A DNA stretch of 64,000 nucleotides from DASVVT01 sp036386415 (GCA_036386415.1 DASVVT010000006.1:1-64000); one strand, 5' to 3'. Shown: positions 33,690 to 42,976, counted from the first letter of the stretch. Translations and numbers: made by a program. The notes: generated by a model not told the origin, from the letters alone.

Positions 33690-35288
33690 TTACGCCCCGG
33701 CGCGCCTCGTCTTCGGTTTACTATCCCAGCCCTTCACTGCCGCGAAGGCGTGATCCAAACTCTGCCGACGGGTGAGCACGGGCTTGAACAGATCGCCGAG
33801 GCGTGCGAGTCGCCGCTTCATGTTCTTGATGTTGAAATCCCCTATGGTGATCTTCTGACGCTTGACTTCGCTCCATTCGAGCGGCGCTGAAACGGTTGCT
33901 CCCGCGCGCGGTCGCACAGAGTAAGGCGCGACGACAGACTTGCCCCGCGCGTTCTGCATGTGGTCGACGTAAATCTGTCCCTGCTTGCGCTTCTTCAGAG
34001 AGCGCTCGACCGTCGCCACCTCCGCGTGCTCGCGCGCGACACGGGTCGCAACGGCTTCGGCGAGCGCGGCCACCTCCCCGTAGCTGTAGACAGGCTTGAT
34101 GGGGACATAGACGTGTATGCCTCTGGAGCCTGAAGTCTTGGCGTAGGATTCAAGGCCAAGGCTGCCGAGCACATCTCGAACACTGATAGCCAGCTCGCAG
34201 ATGGTGTTGAATTCGACAGTCTTGTCCGGGTCTAGATCGAAGACGAACCAGTCCGGGCGCTCAAGGCACGGGACGCGTGAATGCCAGGGATGGCGCTCTA
34301 TCGCGCCGAGGTTCGCCATGTAAAGGAGCGTCGCCAGATTGTCGCCGACGATGTAATCGACATCGTGCCCTTCCTCCACATCCACGCGCACGGTGTGGAC
34401 GTAACCGGGCGCTTCATCTACATCATGTTGATGGAAGAAGGGGCCGCCGATCCCGTTCGGGTAGCGCTTCATGATGAGCGGTCTGTCCTTGAGGTAAGGC
34501 AGGATGTACTTTGAGACCTCGTAGTAGTAGCGTATGAGATCGCCCTTCGTGTAGCCGTCATCAGGCCAGTAGACCTTGTCCAGATTCGTCAGCCCGATGC
34601 TCTCCTGCCCGACCTTCACATTGACCTCGCCGCTCAGCTCTTTTGATTCGAAAGCACGTTTCAAAGGGACGACGCGTGTCCCCGCTTTCGCCTTCGCGCT
34701 TAATCTCTTGACGCTCTTTTTTGGAGCGCGCGTTGGCTTCTTCCGGCGTGTCTCGCTCTGAAGCTCGTCTGCGCCCTCCGTATCCATCAACAACTCAAGC
34801 TTCCACCCCGTCTCTGCGAATTCATCACGAGACTTGATGAGCAGCCACTGGTCTTCGTGGCCGCCCATCCGAAAGAGATTGAACTCTCCACGGAGCTTGC
34901 GGCCATCGAGACGAAAGCGCAGCTTTCCCGCCTCCAACTGCTTCAAGGGATCATCATTCGATGTGAGCTCGTACGTGCCCGCGTCCCAGATCATGTGCTC
35001 GCCCGCACCATAGTTTCCTTCCGGGATGTGACCTTCAAACTTCAGGTATTCGACAGGATGATCTTCCGTCGGCACGGCGAAACGTTTATCTGCGGGATCA
35101 AGCGACGGCCCCTTCGGAATTGACCAGGACTTGAGGACGCCTCCCATTTCGAGCCGGAAGTCGAAGTGCAGCTTAGAGGCGTGGTGCTCCTGCACGACGA
35201 AGCGATGTTTGTTGGCTCTCGATAGCTTTCCCCTGGGCTCAGGAGTACGCCTGAAATCTCTCTTCCGGTGATACGTTTCAAGCCCCAT
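33690..35288 (-). CDS. ligD: LigD-type 3'-phosphoesterase/polymerase without ligase domain
   Basis: 532 residues. Residues about 1-165 are the 3'-phosphoesterase (FVVQEHHASKLHFDFRLE, EGNYGAGEHMIWDAGTY). A basic linker rich in K and A follows (about 175-215). Residues about 225-510 are the archaeo-eukaryotic primase-like polymerase (GLTNLDKVYWPDDGYTKGDL, DWFVFDLDPDK with catalytic aspartates, SGSRGIHVYVPI). In full LigD an ATP ligase domain is also present; here it is missing and a separate ATP-dependent ligase lies about 1 kb away, divergently. The protein would trim and fill ends in non-homologous end joining with Ku, which is not in this window. Confidence 0.92.
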   Translation of the reverse strand: MGLETYHRKRDFRRTPEPRGKLSRANKHRFVVQEHHASKLHFDFRLEMGGVLKSWSIPKGPSLDPADKRFAVPTEDHPVEYLKFEGHIPEGNYGAGEHMIWDAGTYELTSNDDPLKQLEAGKLRFRLDGRKLRGEFNLFRMGGHEDQWLLIKSRDEFAETGWKLELLMDTEGADELQSETRRKKPTRAPKKSVKRLSAKAKAGTRVVPLKRAFESKELSGEVNVKVGQESIGLTNLDKVYWPDDGYTKGDLIRYYYEVSKYILPYLKDRPLIMKRYPNGIGGPFFHQHDVDEAPGYVHTVRVDVEEGHDVDYIVGDNLATLLYMANLGAIERHPWHSRVPCLERPDWFVFDLDPDKTVEFNTICELAISVRDVLGSLGLESYAKTSGSRGIHVYVPIKPVYSYGEVAALAEAVATRVAREHAEVATVERSLKKRKQGQIYVDHMQNARGKSVVAPYSVRPRAGATVSAPLEWSEVKRQKITIGDFNIKNMKRRLARLGDLFKPVLTRRQSLDHAFAAVKGWDSKPKTRRAGA

Positions 35289-35459
35289 GTCTTTCGCCTC
35301 GGCTCCCCCTTGACCGCCTCGCCCTTGAGACCCTTACCGTGCCCAATTTTCATACGTTGGCTTTCGCACAGGCGTCCCGTAATAACGCACTTTAAGGTCA
35401 CAGCATGGGCGACCCCGTTTCTACGGGCAAAAGACGTACCTTGAAAAAGCTGGCCGCCG

Positions 35460-36029
35460 TCAGAGTTTCTTCAGCTCACGCTTAAGACGTGCGAAATCCT
35501 CTCTGACTTTCACTCCCAGGTCTTCCCTGTAGAACCTGACCGCCGGGTGATAGCCGACCAGGTAGCGGCGTCCCTCATGCTCTATGATGCGCCCGCGCGC
35601 CTCATTTATGCTCTTCACATTGAGCAGCTTCTTCGCCGCTACTGCGCCGAGCAGCATAATCAACTTCGGATTAATCAGCTCGATCTGCTCGAACAGGTAG
35701 TTCGAGGTACAGGTATCGACTTCCAGCCTCTTCGGCGTGCGATTTTTAGGGGGACGGCATTTGACCGTGTTGGTGATGAAGAAATCGCTGCGGTCGAGAC
35801 CCGTCCCTTCGAGCACGCGGTTGAGAAAGCGTCCGGCGGAGCCGACGAAGGGGTGGCCGCTCTCGTCCTCCTCCTTGCCCGGCGCTTCCGCGATAATCAT
35901 GACTTTAGCCGTCGGCTTGCCATCGCCCGGCACGGCCAGTGTGCGCGATTCACACAGCGGGCACTTGATGCAGACGCGTATCTGCGCCGCCAACTCTTCC
36001 AGCCTCCCGGCCCTCTTCGATTTCGCCAT
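35460..36029 (-). CDS. family-4 (Fe-S) uracil-DNA glycosylase
   Basis: 189 residues from the ATG at 36029 (GGAGG nine bases upstream). Iron-sulfur cysteines C20, C23 and two later ones (KCRPPKNRTPKR, DTCTSNYL). Motif A is AEAPGKEEDESGHPFVGSAG and motif B is GYHPAVRFY. It removes uracil from DNA after cytosine deamination or dUTP incorporation. It lies between LigD and the ligase in a repair cluster. Confidence 0.93.
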   Translation of the reverse strand: MAKSKRAGRLEELAAQIRVCIKCPLCESRTLAVPGDGKPTAKVMIIAEAPGKEEDESGHPFVGSAGRFLNRVLEGTGLDRSDFFITNTVKCRPPKNRTPKRLEVDTCTSNYLFEQIELINPKLIMLLGAVAAKKLLNVKSINEARGRIIEHEGRRYLVGYHPAVRFYREDLGVKVREDFARLKRELKKL

Positions 36030-36165
36030 GAGCTTTAGCCTCCGTGAACATCTGATCAATCCGGCTTGCAATTTGCATACTCCGGTTGCGCTTTAAGACA
36101 TAATGAAGCCACAGATGAACACAGAGCAACACGAGATCAGAACGCCGGATAGTGTCCTGATTAGT

Positions 36166-36250
36166 TCTCTGTGCAATCTCTGCGTCCTCTGTGTCTCTGT
36201 GGTGAGGATACTTTAAGTTGACTCACCGCAGAGACGCAGAGAACACAGAG
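36166..36250. repeat. word-repeat hairpin
   Basis: CTCTGTGCAATCTCTGCGTC.. is mirrored by ..GACGCAGAGAACACAGAG around a loop; the words CTCTGTG and CTCTGCG recur every 8-9 bases. It lies in the divergent region between the glycosylase and the ligase (36030-36307). Confidence 0.8.
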
Positions 36251-36307
36251 GGGGGCGCAGAGAAGAGTTGAAATGTTGATAAATATTTTTATGACAGCAG
36301 GCGCTCG

Positions 36308-37942
36308 ATGAAGTTCTCCAAACTCGCACAAACCTACGACCGGATCAGCCAGGCGAGCCGCGAGCCTGAGAGAGTTAAGCTGCTCGCAGACCTCTTCAGG
36401 AATGCGGACAAGAAGACGATTGAAGCAATCGCGCACTTGACGGTGGGCGAGTTGATCGACACGCAGCTATCGGATCAGCTCGGAATCGGGCCGGGCACGA
36501 TTCGGGCGGCGCTCGCGGAGCTGTCAGGTCGAGAGGCGGGCGAGATCGACGACCGTGTGAAGCATTCGGGCGACATGAGCGAGGTGGTGGCCTCGCTCGT
36601 CCGTGGCTCGGACACGCTGACGGTCGATCAGCTCTGGCAGCGTGTGGGACGCGCTGTGAAGGAGAACGAGGATCGGCTCCGATTGGTCTTGCACGTCTTC
36701 GCGCACACCACGCCTGCGGGCGCGAAATACTTCACGCGCATGGTGCTCAATCAGATGCGCATCGGCGCGGGCTTCGGAACTCTGACGAAAGCTATCGCCG
36801 CAGCGTTCGATGTCGCGGCCTCTGAGGTCGAGCGCCTCTACGTGATGACGAACGACATAGGGCTCGCTGCAACGCGCGCACGCCAGGGAGCGGCGGCCTT
36901 GCAGCGCACGGGGCTCACGCTCTTTCGGCCTTATCAATTTATGAACGCGCACAAGATTGACGCGGCTGCGGAAATCTTCGCGCGCCTCCCAGGCAAGCAG
37001 ATCATCTTCGAGGTGAAATACGACGGCGCGCGCCTGCAAATTCATATTCGTCGTGGGGGAAGCCCCGCCGAAATCAGGCTCTATTCGCGCCGGCTCAACG
37101 ATGACACGGGCGCGATGCCCGATGTTGTAGAGGCTTTGCAGAAGGCATGGAGGGGCGGAGACGCAATCGTCGAGGGCGAAGCGGTCGCTTTCGATCCAGC
37201 GTTGAAGAAGAAGCAGCCATTTCAAATGGTGCTGATGCGTCTGGGGCGCAAGCACGATGTCGCGTTGAAGGCGCGCGAGATTCCGCTCATCCTGCACCTC
37301 TTCGACCTCGTCTACGCGGACGGCGAGGACTTGATGGACGCGCCTCAGAGCGAGCGACGCCAAAGGCTTCAAAAACTTTTCCGTCCGACGAGTCGCGTGA
37401 AGATGACCTCCTCAATCATTTTGGATAAGATTGCGGACGAACAGAGATTCTTCAAAGAGGCGATCAAGGCGGGGCACGAAGGTCTGATGGCGAAGGACCC
37501 CGAAGCGCGTTACCTGCCGGGCAAGCGCACGGACAACTGGATGAAGCTCAAGCCCGCCTTTGAGACGCTGGACGTGGTGGTCGTGGGCGGCATCTGGGGT
37601 TCAGGCCGTCGGCGCGGCACGCTGTCGAGTCTCGTCGTCGCTGTGCGTGATAGAGATGAATTCAAACAGGTCGGCAAAGTCGGCACGGGCTTTTCCGAAG
37701 AGCTGTTGAAGGAGTTGACCGTTAAACTAGAGCCGAAGATCATCGCGGCGCGCGGGCGCATTGTCGAGATCGAGCCGGAGATGGTCATCGAGGTGGATTT
37801 TCAGGATATACAGAAGACCAACGCCTACGATGCAGGCTACGTCCTGCGCATCCCGCGCTTCAAACGCGAGCGCACCGACAAGAGCACGCGCGAGGCCGAC
37901 ACGCTCGAACGCCTGAAGCGGCTCTATAAACAGTCGCACTGA
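36308..37942 (+). CDS. ATP-dependent DNA ligase
   Basis: 544 residues. Layout: N-terminal helical DNA-binding domain (about 1-200; IGPGTIRAALAELSG), adenylation domain with nucleophile K237 in EVKYDGARLQIH, motif III (LYSRRLNDDTG), motif IV (AIVEGEAVAF), motif V (EGLMAKDPEARYLPGKRTDNWMKLKP, split here by type), then an OB-fold domain with motif VI (LRIPRFKRER). It resembles archaeal/eukaryotic ligase I-type enzymes. Next to a LigD lacking its ligase domain, it may supply that activity in trans. Confidence 0.93.
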   Translation: MKFSKLAQTYDRISQASREPERVKLLADLFRNADKKTIEAIAHLTVGELIDTQLSDQLGIGPGTIRAALAELSGREAGEIDDRVKHSGDMSEVVASLVRGSDTLTVDQLWQRVGRAVKENEDRLRLVLHVFAHTTPAGAKYFTRMVLNQMRIGAGFGTLTKAIAAAFDVAASEVERLYVMTNDIGLAATRARQGAAALQRTGLTLFRPYQFMNAHKIDAAAEIFARLPGKQIIFEVKYDGARLQIHIRRGGSPAEIRLYSRRLNDDTGAMPDVVEALQKAWRGGDAIVEGEAVAFDPALKKKQPFQMVLMRLGRKHDVALKAREIPLILHLFDLVYADGEDLMDAPQSERRQRLQKLFRPTSRVKMTSSIILDKIADEQRFFKEAIKAGHEGLMAKDPEARYLPGKRTDNWMKLKPAFETLDVVVVGGIWGSGRRRGTLSSLVVAVRDRDEFKQVGKVGTGFSEELLKELTVKLEPKIIAARGRIVEIEPEMVIEVDFQDIQKTNAYDAGYVLRIPRFKRERTDKSTREADTLERLKRLYKQSH

Positions 37943-37954
37943 TGAAGAAATGAT

Positions 37955-38034
37955 GAATCAGGAATGCCGCAATGATGAATTAAAACAGAACCCGTCTTTC
38001 TTTTTATTCACCGTTCTACATTCCGCATTCCGCA
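37955..38034. repeat. heptamer-word hairpin
   Basis: The right arm is ATTCCGC repeated (ATTCCGCATTCCGCATTT) and the left arm GGAATGC/CGCAATG/ATGAAT is the imperfect mirror. It lies between two plus-strand genes and is related to 45244-45350. Confidence 0.7.
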
Positions 38035-38083
38035 TTTCTTTATCTGCGTTCATCTGTGGCTAAAATTCCAAAGGGGGGCAGCG

Positions 38084-38605
38084 ATGAGTAAAAATCGAAG
38101 GGATCAAGGTGGACAGCAAGGTGAGCGGCGCGCGCGCGGCGTGAGCAAGAAGGATCAGATTCTCGCGCTCTACGCGTCGGGCATGGGACAGGTCGAGGAC
38201 ATCGCGATGATCACGGGCTCGCGTCCGAGCTACGTCGGGTCTGTCTTGCAGGAGTCAGGGCATTCGCCCGCCTACTTCGACCTCTACACCTCGACCGCTC
38301 ATCCGATGAACGTCTACTCGAAGTTCTTCGCCAATAAGCTCGGGTTCAAGGACGAAGCGGCGGCGCAGGCGAGCATAGAGCTGATTGATCGCCTCTACTC
38401 ACAATTCGAGTTTGCGGGCGACCGCGCCGGGCAACACCATGCGCTGATGATGGCGCTCTTGATGTTCGACCGCGCGCGCTGGACGGGGAAAGGTAAAGAG
38501 GCGGACATCTTCCGCCAGTGGTTGATGGCGCGGCTCGACGAGGCCGAGCTGACGAGCGATGAAGGTACGGAAGAAGAGAGTCAGGCATCGTTTGCTGGAA
38601 GGTAG
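38084..38605 (+). CDS. conserved hypothetical with helix-turn-helix-like N-terminus
   Basis: 173 residues. Residues 20-60 (SKKDQILALYASGMGQVEDI, AMITGSRPSYVGSVLQESGH) resemble a small helix-turn-helix used for DNA recognition. The rest (FANKLGFKDEAAAQASIELI, QHHALMMALLMFDRARWTGK) is helical and unassigned. I do not recognise the family. Confidence 0.7.
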   Translation: MSKNRRDQGGQQGERRARGVSKKDQILALYASGMGQVEDIAMITGSRPSYVGSVLQESGHSPAYFDLYTSTAHPMNVYSKFFANKLGFKDEAAAQASIELIDRLYSQFEFAGDRAGQHHALMMALLMFDRARWTGKGKEADIFRQWLMARLDEAELTSDEGTEEESQASFAGR

Positions 38606-38616
38606 CTGAATGCGAA

Positions 38617-38693
38617 ACAGCGCCTCACGCCAAGACGCAAAGGCACTAAGATAGGCAGCGACTCTTTCTTCGCGTCTTTGCGCGAGGCGTCGT
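38617..38693. terminator. word-repeat hairpin between convergent genes
   Basis: GCCTCACGCCAAGACGCAAAG (38625 region) pairs with CGCGTCTTTGCGCGAGGC. It fills the gap between the plus-strand gene ending at 38605 and the minus-strand trxB stop at 38697, so it probably works as a shared terminator. It belongs to the TTTGCG word family of 20968 and 26950. Confidence 0.7.
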
Positions 38694-38696
38694 TTT

Positions 38697-40994
38697 CTAG
38701 TCTCCGTGTATCGCTTCACCTTCTTCGGCCTTGTTCGAGACGACCTCGCCGTCTGGCATGATGATCCTCTCGTGGTCGGCTGTGACGCGCTCGCCTTCCA
38801 TTGTCACTTCTTCGCCGGTCAGGGCCGTGACGGGAAGGTGGTCTAGAAAGCGCTCGGCGTCGATGGCGGCCATGCAGCCCGTGCCAGCCGCCGTCACCGC
38901 CTGCCTGTAGAGCGAATCCTGCGCGTCGCCGCAGGCGAAGACGCCCGGAATGTTGGTCGCCATCGAATGGCCGGATGTTTTCAGGTATCCGACTTCATCC
39001 ATGTCTAGCTGACCTCTGAAGAGGTCTGTGTTCGGCTTGTGGCCGATGGCGACGAAGACGCCTTCACAGGGGAAGATGCGCTCCTCATTCGTCTTGACAT
39101 CGCGCAGGCGAACGCCCGTCACGCCCGTCTCCGGCGCACCCAGGATTTCTTCGACCGCCGTGTCCCAGATGAAATCGATCTTATCGTTCTTGAACGCCTT
39201 ATCCTGCATGATCTTCGAGGCGCGCAGCGTATCGCGACGGTGAACGACGGTGACGCGCGAGGCGTAGCGCGTGAGAAACGTTGCCTCCTCCATCGCGGTG
39301 TCTCCGCCGCCGACGACGATGATCGATTTTCCCTTGAAGAAGAAGCCGTCGCAATTGTGTACCGTCACTCCCGCCGTCACATAACTATTATGTTCGGAGA
39401 CGGCTATATTAAAGACATCACCCTCGTGATCCTGCTGCTCTAGTCGAGCGATGGGCAAGTAGGCAAATCCATCTTTAATCCATCCGTGCTGGTGTGCCCT
39501 CTTTCGTGTGGCTAAGAGCGGGTGATCGACGCCGATGATCTCACTGGCGCGCGCCAGCCACTGGCCTCCCAACATTAATTGGTAACGGTCATGTTTGAAC
39601 TTGATCTCTCTTCCCTCATATAGATGAGGGTTTTTATTTAAGCTCTCCTTAGTTTGCCTCAGGATTTGCGGAATGATGCCGAGCCGGAGCAGAATCATCT
39701 TGAATTGTGCGACGAGCTTGGGAGAGTTGGTGACTAAGACATATCCCAGCTTTTTCGTTCCTCCGTCGCCGCGCCAGTAGCCCTTGATAAGCTCAGCCTG
39801 CTTTTCAACGGGGAGAAACATGAACCAGTGCGGAACAGATTTGTGATACGAATACTTGCCGAATAATTTTTCGAAGAGATCGCGTAAGATTCCGGCATAA
39901 GATTCGACCCTGTAGACTGAACCTTCCTTTTTGATCCGTGGCGTATAACTAAAATGCTTCTCCATAATCGCCACGACATCTTCGACGTACTCCTCATCCT
40001 TCGGGCCAAAGTAAAGATTGACGCCCCTCGCGGTAATGCAGCCTTCGGCCAGGAAATACCCGGCCAGGCGCATAAAATCTCCGTCCACTGAAATTCTGTC
40101 GGGCATCGTGCGCGAAGTTGCGGTTTGATGTAGATAATGAGCGCGGCCTTCTTCGTTTAATGGTAAACCGAGCAGTTCAGATAAGCTCAGAGATTCCTGA
40201 TCGCGTGTCTCCTGAATGATCGGATACAGCAGAATGTGGTTCGGGTTAAGCTCCCCTGCAATCGTCCATTCCGGCGTCGTCCAACGTGTCTTCCAGTAAT
40301 TTCGGCCTGTGCCGCGATCAAGCGTCGCCGTCAGAACCGGATGTTCCGGCGTCAGCAAGGTCGGCTCTTCACGGAAATAGCGCGGGATGATCTTAACGAG
40401 TTTGCCTTTGTATGGTCTGCTGCCACGACCCATCACAGGCTGAAACTCGCCTTTGTGAGTTAGGACCCGTTGCCCTTCTTCTATGCTGTCAATGGCACGG
40501 GGCGAACTGTTGGCGATAATACTTGACCCGGCGGGCAGACACGTTGCGCAGGCTGAGACGCCGAGGCCGCCGAGGCCCTGCGGCGCGGGCGCTTCGCCCG
40601 GAATTCCAAGCCACTTGGCCGATGCGCCGGTCGAGATGATGAGCGTCTCGGCGCGGATGATGACGCTTGTTTCGTCGCTGTCCGGGCTCTCTTTCCCGTA
40701 GAGCGTGAAGGGACGTTTTTGCAGGTCTACGCGGTCGATCCAGGTGGTGACAAATTCGGTGCCGAAGCGGCGCGCCTGCTCGCGAAACTCATCCATCAGC
40801 TCAGGCCCCTGGATGCCCTTGGAGAAGCCCGGATAATTTTCGACATCCGTTGTGATGGTCAATTGACCACCGGGTTGCGGCCCTTCGATCACCAGCGGAT
40901 GAAGGTCTGCGCGGGCGGTATAGATCGCCGCCGTCAGCCCCGCCGGCCCTGAACCCATAATCACCACGTCCCTGTGCAGCGTCTCTTTAGTCAT
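38697..40994 (-). CDS. trxB: thioredoxin reductase precursor interrupted by an intein
   Basis: 765 residues as translated; 369 after splicing. The N-extein (1-151) has the FAD-binding GSGPAGLTAAIYTARA motif. The C-extein (548-765) has the NADPH motif (VVGGGDTAMEEA) and the FAD C-terminal motif (GVFACGDAQD). The active-site dithiol is built by splicing: ACAT (with C149) joins C548 of CDGFFFKGK, restoring CATC. The enzyme reduces thioredoxin with NADPH. The C-terminus carries an extension of about 50 acidic residues (EEVTMEGERVTADHERIIMP). It cannot be active until spliced. Confidence 0.95.
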   Translation of the reverse strand: MTKETLHRDVVIMGSGPAGLTAAIYTARADLHPLVIEGPQPGGQLTITTDVENYPGFSKGIQGPELMDEFREQARRFGTEFVTTWIDRVDLQKRPFTLYGKESPDSDETSVIIRAETLIISTGASAKWLGIPGEAPAPQGLGGLGVSACATCLPAGSSIIANSSPRAIDSIEEGQRVLTHKGEFQPVMGRGSRPYKGKLVKIIPRYFREEPTLLTPEHPVLTATLDRGTGRNYWKTRWTTPEWTIAGELNPNHILLYPIIQETRDQESLSLSELLGLPLNEEGRAHYLHQTATSRTMPDRISVDGDFMRLAGYFLAEGCITARGVNLYFGPKDEEYVEDVVAIMEKHFSYTPRIKKEGSVYRVESYAGILRDLFEKLFGKYSYHKSVPHWFMFLPVEKQAELIKGYWRGDGGTKKLGYVLVTNSPKLVAQFKMILLRLGIIPQILRQTKESLNKNPHLYEGREIKFKHDRYQLMLGGQWLARASEIIGVDHPLLATRKRAHQHGWIKDGFAYLPIARLEQQDHEGDVFNIAVSEHNSYVTAGVTVHNCDGFFFKGKSIIVVGGGDTAMEEATFLTRYASRVTVVHRRDTLRASKIMQDKAFKNDKIDFIWDTAVEEILGAPETGVTGVRLRDVKTNEERIFPCEGVFVAIGHKPNTDLFRGQLDMDEVGYLKTSGHSMATNIPGVFACGDAQDSLYRQAVTAAGTGCMAAIDAERFLDHLPVTALTGEEVTMEGERVTADHERIIMPDGEVVSNKAEEGEAIHGD
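39354..40541 (-). mobile_element. intein with LAGLIDADG homing endonuclease in trxB
   Basis: Residues 152-547 of the precursor (396 residues). Block A starts at C152 (CLPAGSSII). Block B is TPEHPVLTA (about 215-223). The end is block F/G, DVFNIAVSEHNSYVTAGVTV followed by HN, then C548 as the first C-extein residue. Two LAGLIDADG-type motifs are present, LAGYFLAEG (310-318) and LIKGYWRGDG (402-411), each with an acidic residue at the catalytic place, so the endonuclease may be active. Base composition looks more A+T-rich than the flanking exteins, in keeping with transfer. Confidence 0.93.
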
Positions 40995-41427
40995 TCGAGT
41001 TTGATTCGTCTCCTTCGATCATCAGGAAATTTTAGCAAGCAACGTAGCGCCCACCGACGACCATCTTTTCGGTTGCGTCTATAGTATAACAAATGCCCCG
41101 CCCGAACAGGATGTGACGGCCTCTGCCTTTGCTCGTAGCGGGCTCGGAGTATCTCTCACGCCCACACTACGAGCAAGCGAGATCAACTCTCGCCGTCAAA
41201 CGCCGCGATCTTCATTGCATAAATTTATATGTTATTGCGACGTTGGGAGAAGACGGTTGTGTGATCGGCTCGAAGGAATGAAGTGTCAATGAAGAGGCGC
41301 GCGGGCTGACAAAGGGAAGAGGGCTCGGCGAGCGCTTGAAGCGCCCGCCAAGCCCTCAACGTCAAGGTCAACCGAATTGTGACCTACTTAATCTTCTGTC
41401 TCAAGCTGTTCAGTTCCGCGCCCGACC
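40995..41427. other. intergenic region upstream of trxB
   Basis: 433 bases. Contains a 10-bp inverted repeat TTGCTCGTAG (41129-41138) / CTACGAGCAA (41167-41176) of unknown role, and the terminator-like hairpin listed separately. No gene seen. Confidence 0.5.
41319..41357 (-). terminator. hairpin downstream of the cysteine-rich peptide gene
   Basis: GAGGGCTCGGCGAGCGCT pairs with AGCGCCCGCCAAGCCCTC with a GA-rich 3-4-base loop and two mismatches. It lies 70 bases beyond the stop at 41428. On the minus strand TTCCCTTTGT follows, a weak T-tract. Confidence 0.6.
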
Positions 41428-41637
41428 TCAGCAACCCGAATTGCAGCCACGCGCGCAATTGTTACAAGTGGTGCAACCGCAAGGTGGGCTCACTTCGCAG
41501 CAATCGCAAGCGTTTAAGCACCACGAACAGCATGGTAATTTGGCTGCCCCATTTAATCCGGCAGCCGGAGAAGAAAAGAACCCTAATCCTCCAACGAGCA
41601 CCATCAGGATTAAGAGTTTGTGTACCAGCCTTCTCAT
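41428..41637 (-). CDS. secreted cysteine-rich peptide
   Basis: 69 residues with a strong site (GGAGGG) before the ATG. Signal peptide (VHKLLILMVLVGGLGFFSSPAAG), then a 36-residue tail holding 12 cysteines (C36, 37, 40, 44, 46, 47, 53, 55, 58, 61, 65, 69) with CC and CxC spacings. It could be a metal-binding peptide, a disulfide-knotted secreted peptide, or a precursor of a modified peptide. The upstream co-directional gene is an anchored CxxC redoxin, which suggests thiol chemistry on this peptide. Family not recognised. Confidence 0.75.
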   Translation of the reverse strand: MRRLVHKLLILMVLVGGLGFFSSPAAGLNGAAKLPCCSWCLNACDCCEVSPPCGCTTCNNCARGCNSGC

Positions 41638-41754
41638 GTCAAATCCCTCCTTTCCCCTCTTTTGTCCTCAACCTCCAGGCCCCTTTGGAAACACGGAGGA
41701 GACGCCTTGCCCTGACAACATCTTCTCAAGAATCGTGCGCTTCTGCCGCGCGTC

Positions 41755-42291
41755 TTACCTGCTCGCGACAGTGCTCTCTTGCAGTCGGCGCAAGACCCCT
41801 GCCTCATTATCAGGGCTTAGTTTCCCAATCCATGCATTCATGATGACGCCTTGGTTGTCAACCAGAATCAACGTCGGTGTGCCACCGACGCCAATCGAAT
41901 CAAGCGACGACTGTTTAATGTCCCCAATCGCCACGCCCAGCTCATCCAGGTATTTCCTGCTTTCATCAATCGTCTGCGGCAAGACGGCGATCAAGTGAAG
42001 GTCTCCACGTCCGCCCGTCTCCCGTATCAGTCGCTGATAAAATGGAGCGCTCTCTGTGCAGAAGTGACACCCCTTCTGGAGCACGAGGAGAAGCGTCTGC
42101 TTGTTGTCAGACCAATCCACGCCAGGCAAAGGAATTTTGCTGCCCACAGGAATGCGCATATCAAGCGATCCGCTTTTAGAACGGTCAGGCAGGAGATAGC
42201 TCTTAATTAAAACGACGCTCAGCAGAACGGCAGCCACAATGATCGCAATGTTGGCTAAGAGTTCAAGCTTTTGAGTAATAGTTTTAGGCAT
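41755..42291 (-). CDS. membrane-anchored redoxin (thioredoxin-like)
   Basis: 178 residues from the ATG at 42291 (GGGAGGG upstream). An N-terminal anchor (LLANIAIIVAAVLLSVVLIK) precedes a periplasmic thioredoxin fold: QTLLLVLQKGCHFCTES with C75-x2-C78, and the cis-proline loop VGGTPTLILVDNQG. Resembles TlpA/MauD-type redoxins. It is followed 117 bases later, on the same strand, by the cysteine-rich peptide gene, a likely partner or substrate. Confidence 0.88.
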   Translation of the reverse strand: MPKTITQKLELLANIAIIVAAVLLSVVLIKSYLLPDRSKSGSLDMRIPVGSKIPLPGVDWSDNKQTLLLVLQKGCHFCTESAPFYQRLIRETGGRGDLHLIAVLPQTIDESRKYLDELGVAIGDIKQSSLDSIGVGGTPTLILVDNQGVIMNAWIGKLSPDNEAGVLRRLQESTVASR

Positions 42292-42976
42292 TTCTGACCC
42301 TCCCGGAGCGCGATGCCATAGTGAGATGCCTGCACAATATACTTCTGAGCGATACATGTCAATAGCAAGATTCCTTGCGACAGCCAGAAACAGCGCGGGC
42401 GGCGCTGCCCTCGCCTAATCATCGACCTCTTTCATCTACCAACTCATCCTTACGATTTGTACAGGGTTATCCTGCATTTGCCACACAAAACGGCGGGGGA
42501 AATTTTTGCGTGCTCCCGCTCGTGATGATCTATTAGACAAGGGTGGAGAGCCTTCACTGTCGGGCGCAAGAGAGGCGAATCCTGCGCCCGCTCAAGTGTC
42601 GAGTCCAGCACCCAGGCGCTCAATACTTCTCTGCGGCTTGCTGCCAGCCGCTTCGCGCCCGGACGGGTGTAACAAATGGTTATGGTTCGCTCCCGCTTGT
42701 TACTTCCTGCTAGCGCGTCATAGTCAAGCTGTTGTATAACTACTCACGCAGAAGTAGTCGAACAGGGTTTGGCGCGTGAAGGTGGAGTGCTGCCCGCCGG
42801 GCCGCCTCTTGTCGGATGCTCTGAAGCCTTTTGTGCCCGCGCACACCATTGTTTCCGAGGGGCCGAAGGCAACAATTTGACATCTGAGCCGGAGATGCCG
42901 GAAATATGTCGCTTGCACTTCGTCTCGAAGCGCGGTCAGGCCCGCCTGAGAGAGATCACACATCCAGGGAGTATTT
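42292..42976. other. gene-free intergenic region
   Basis: 685 bases between the redoxin (minus) and the 3-hydroxyacyl-CoA dehydrogenase (plus). Short frames here lack family sequence and good ribosome-binding sites. No clear repeat found. Confidence 0.5.
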
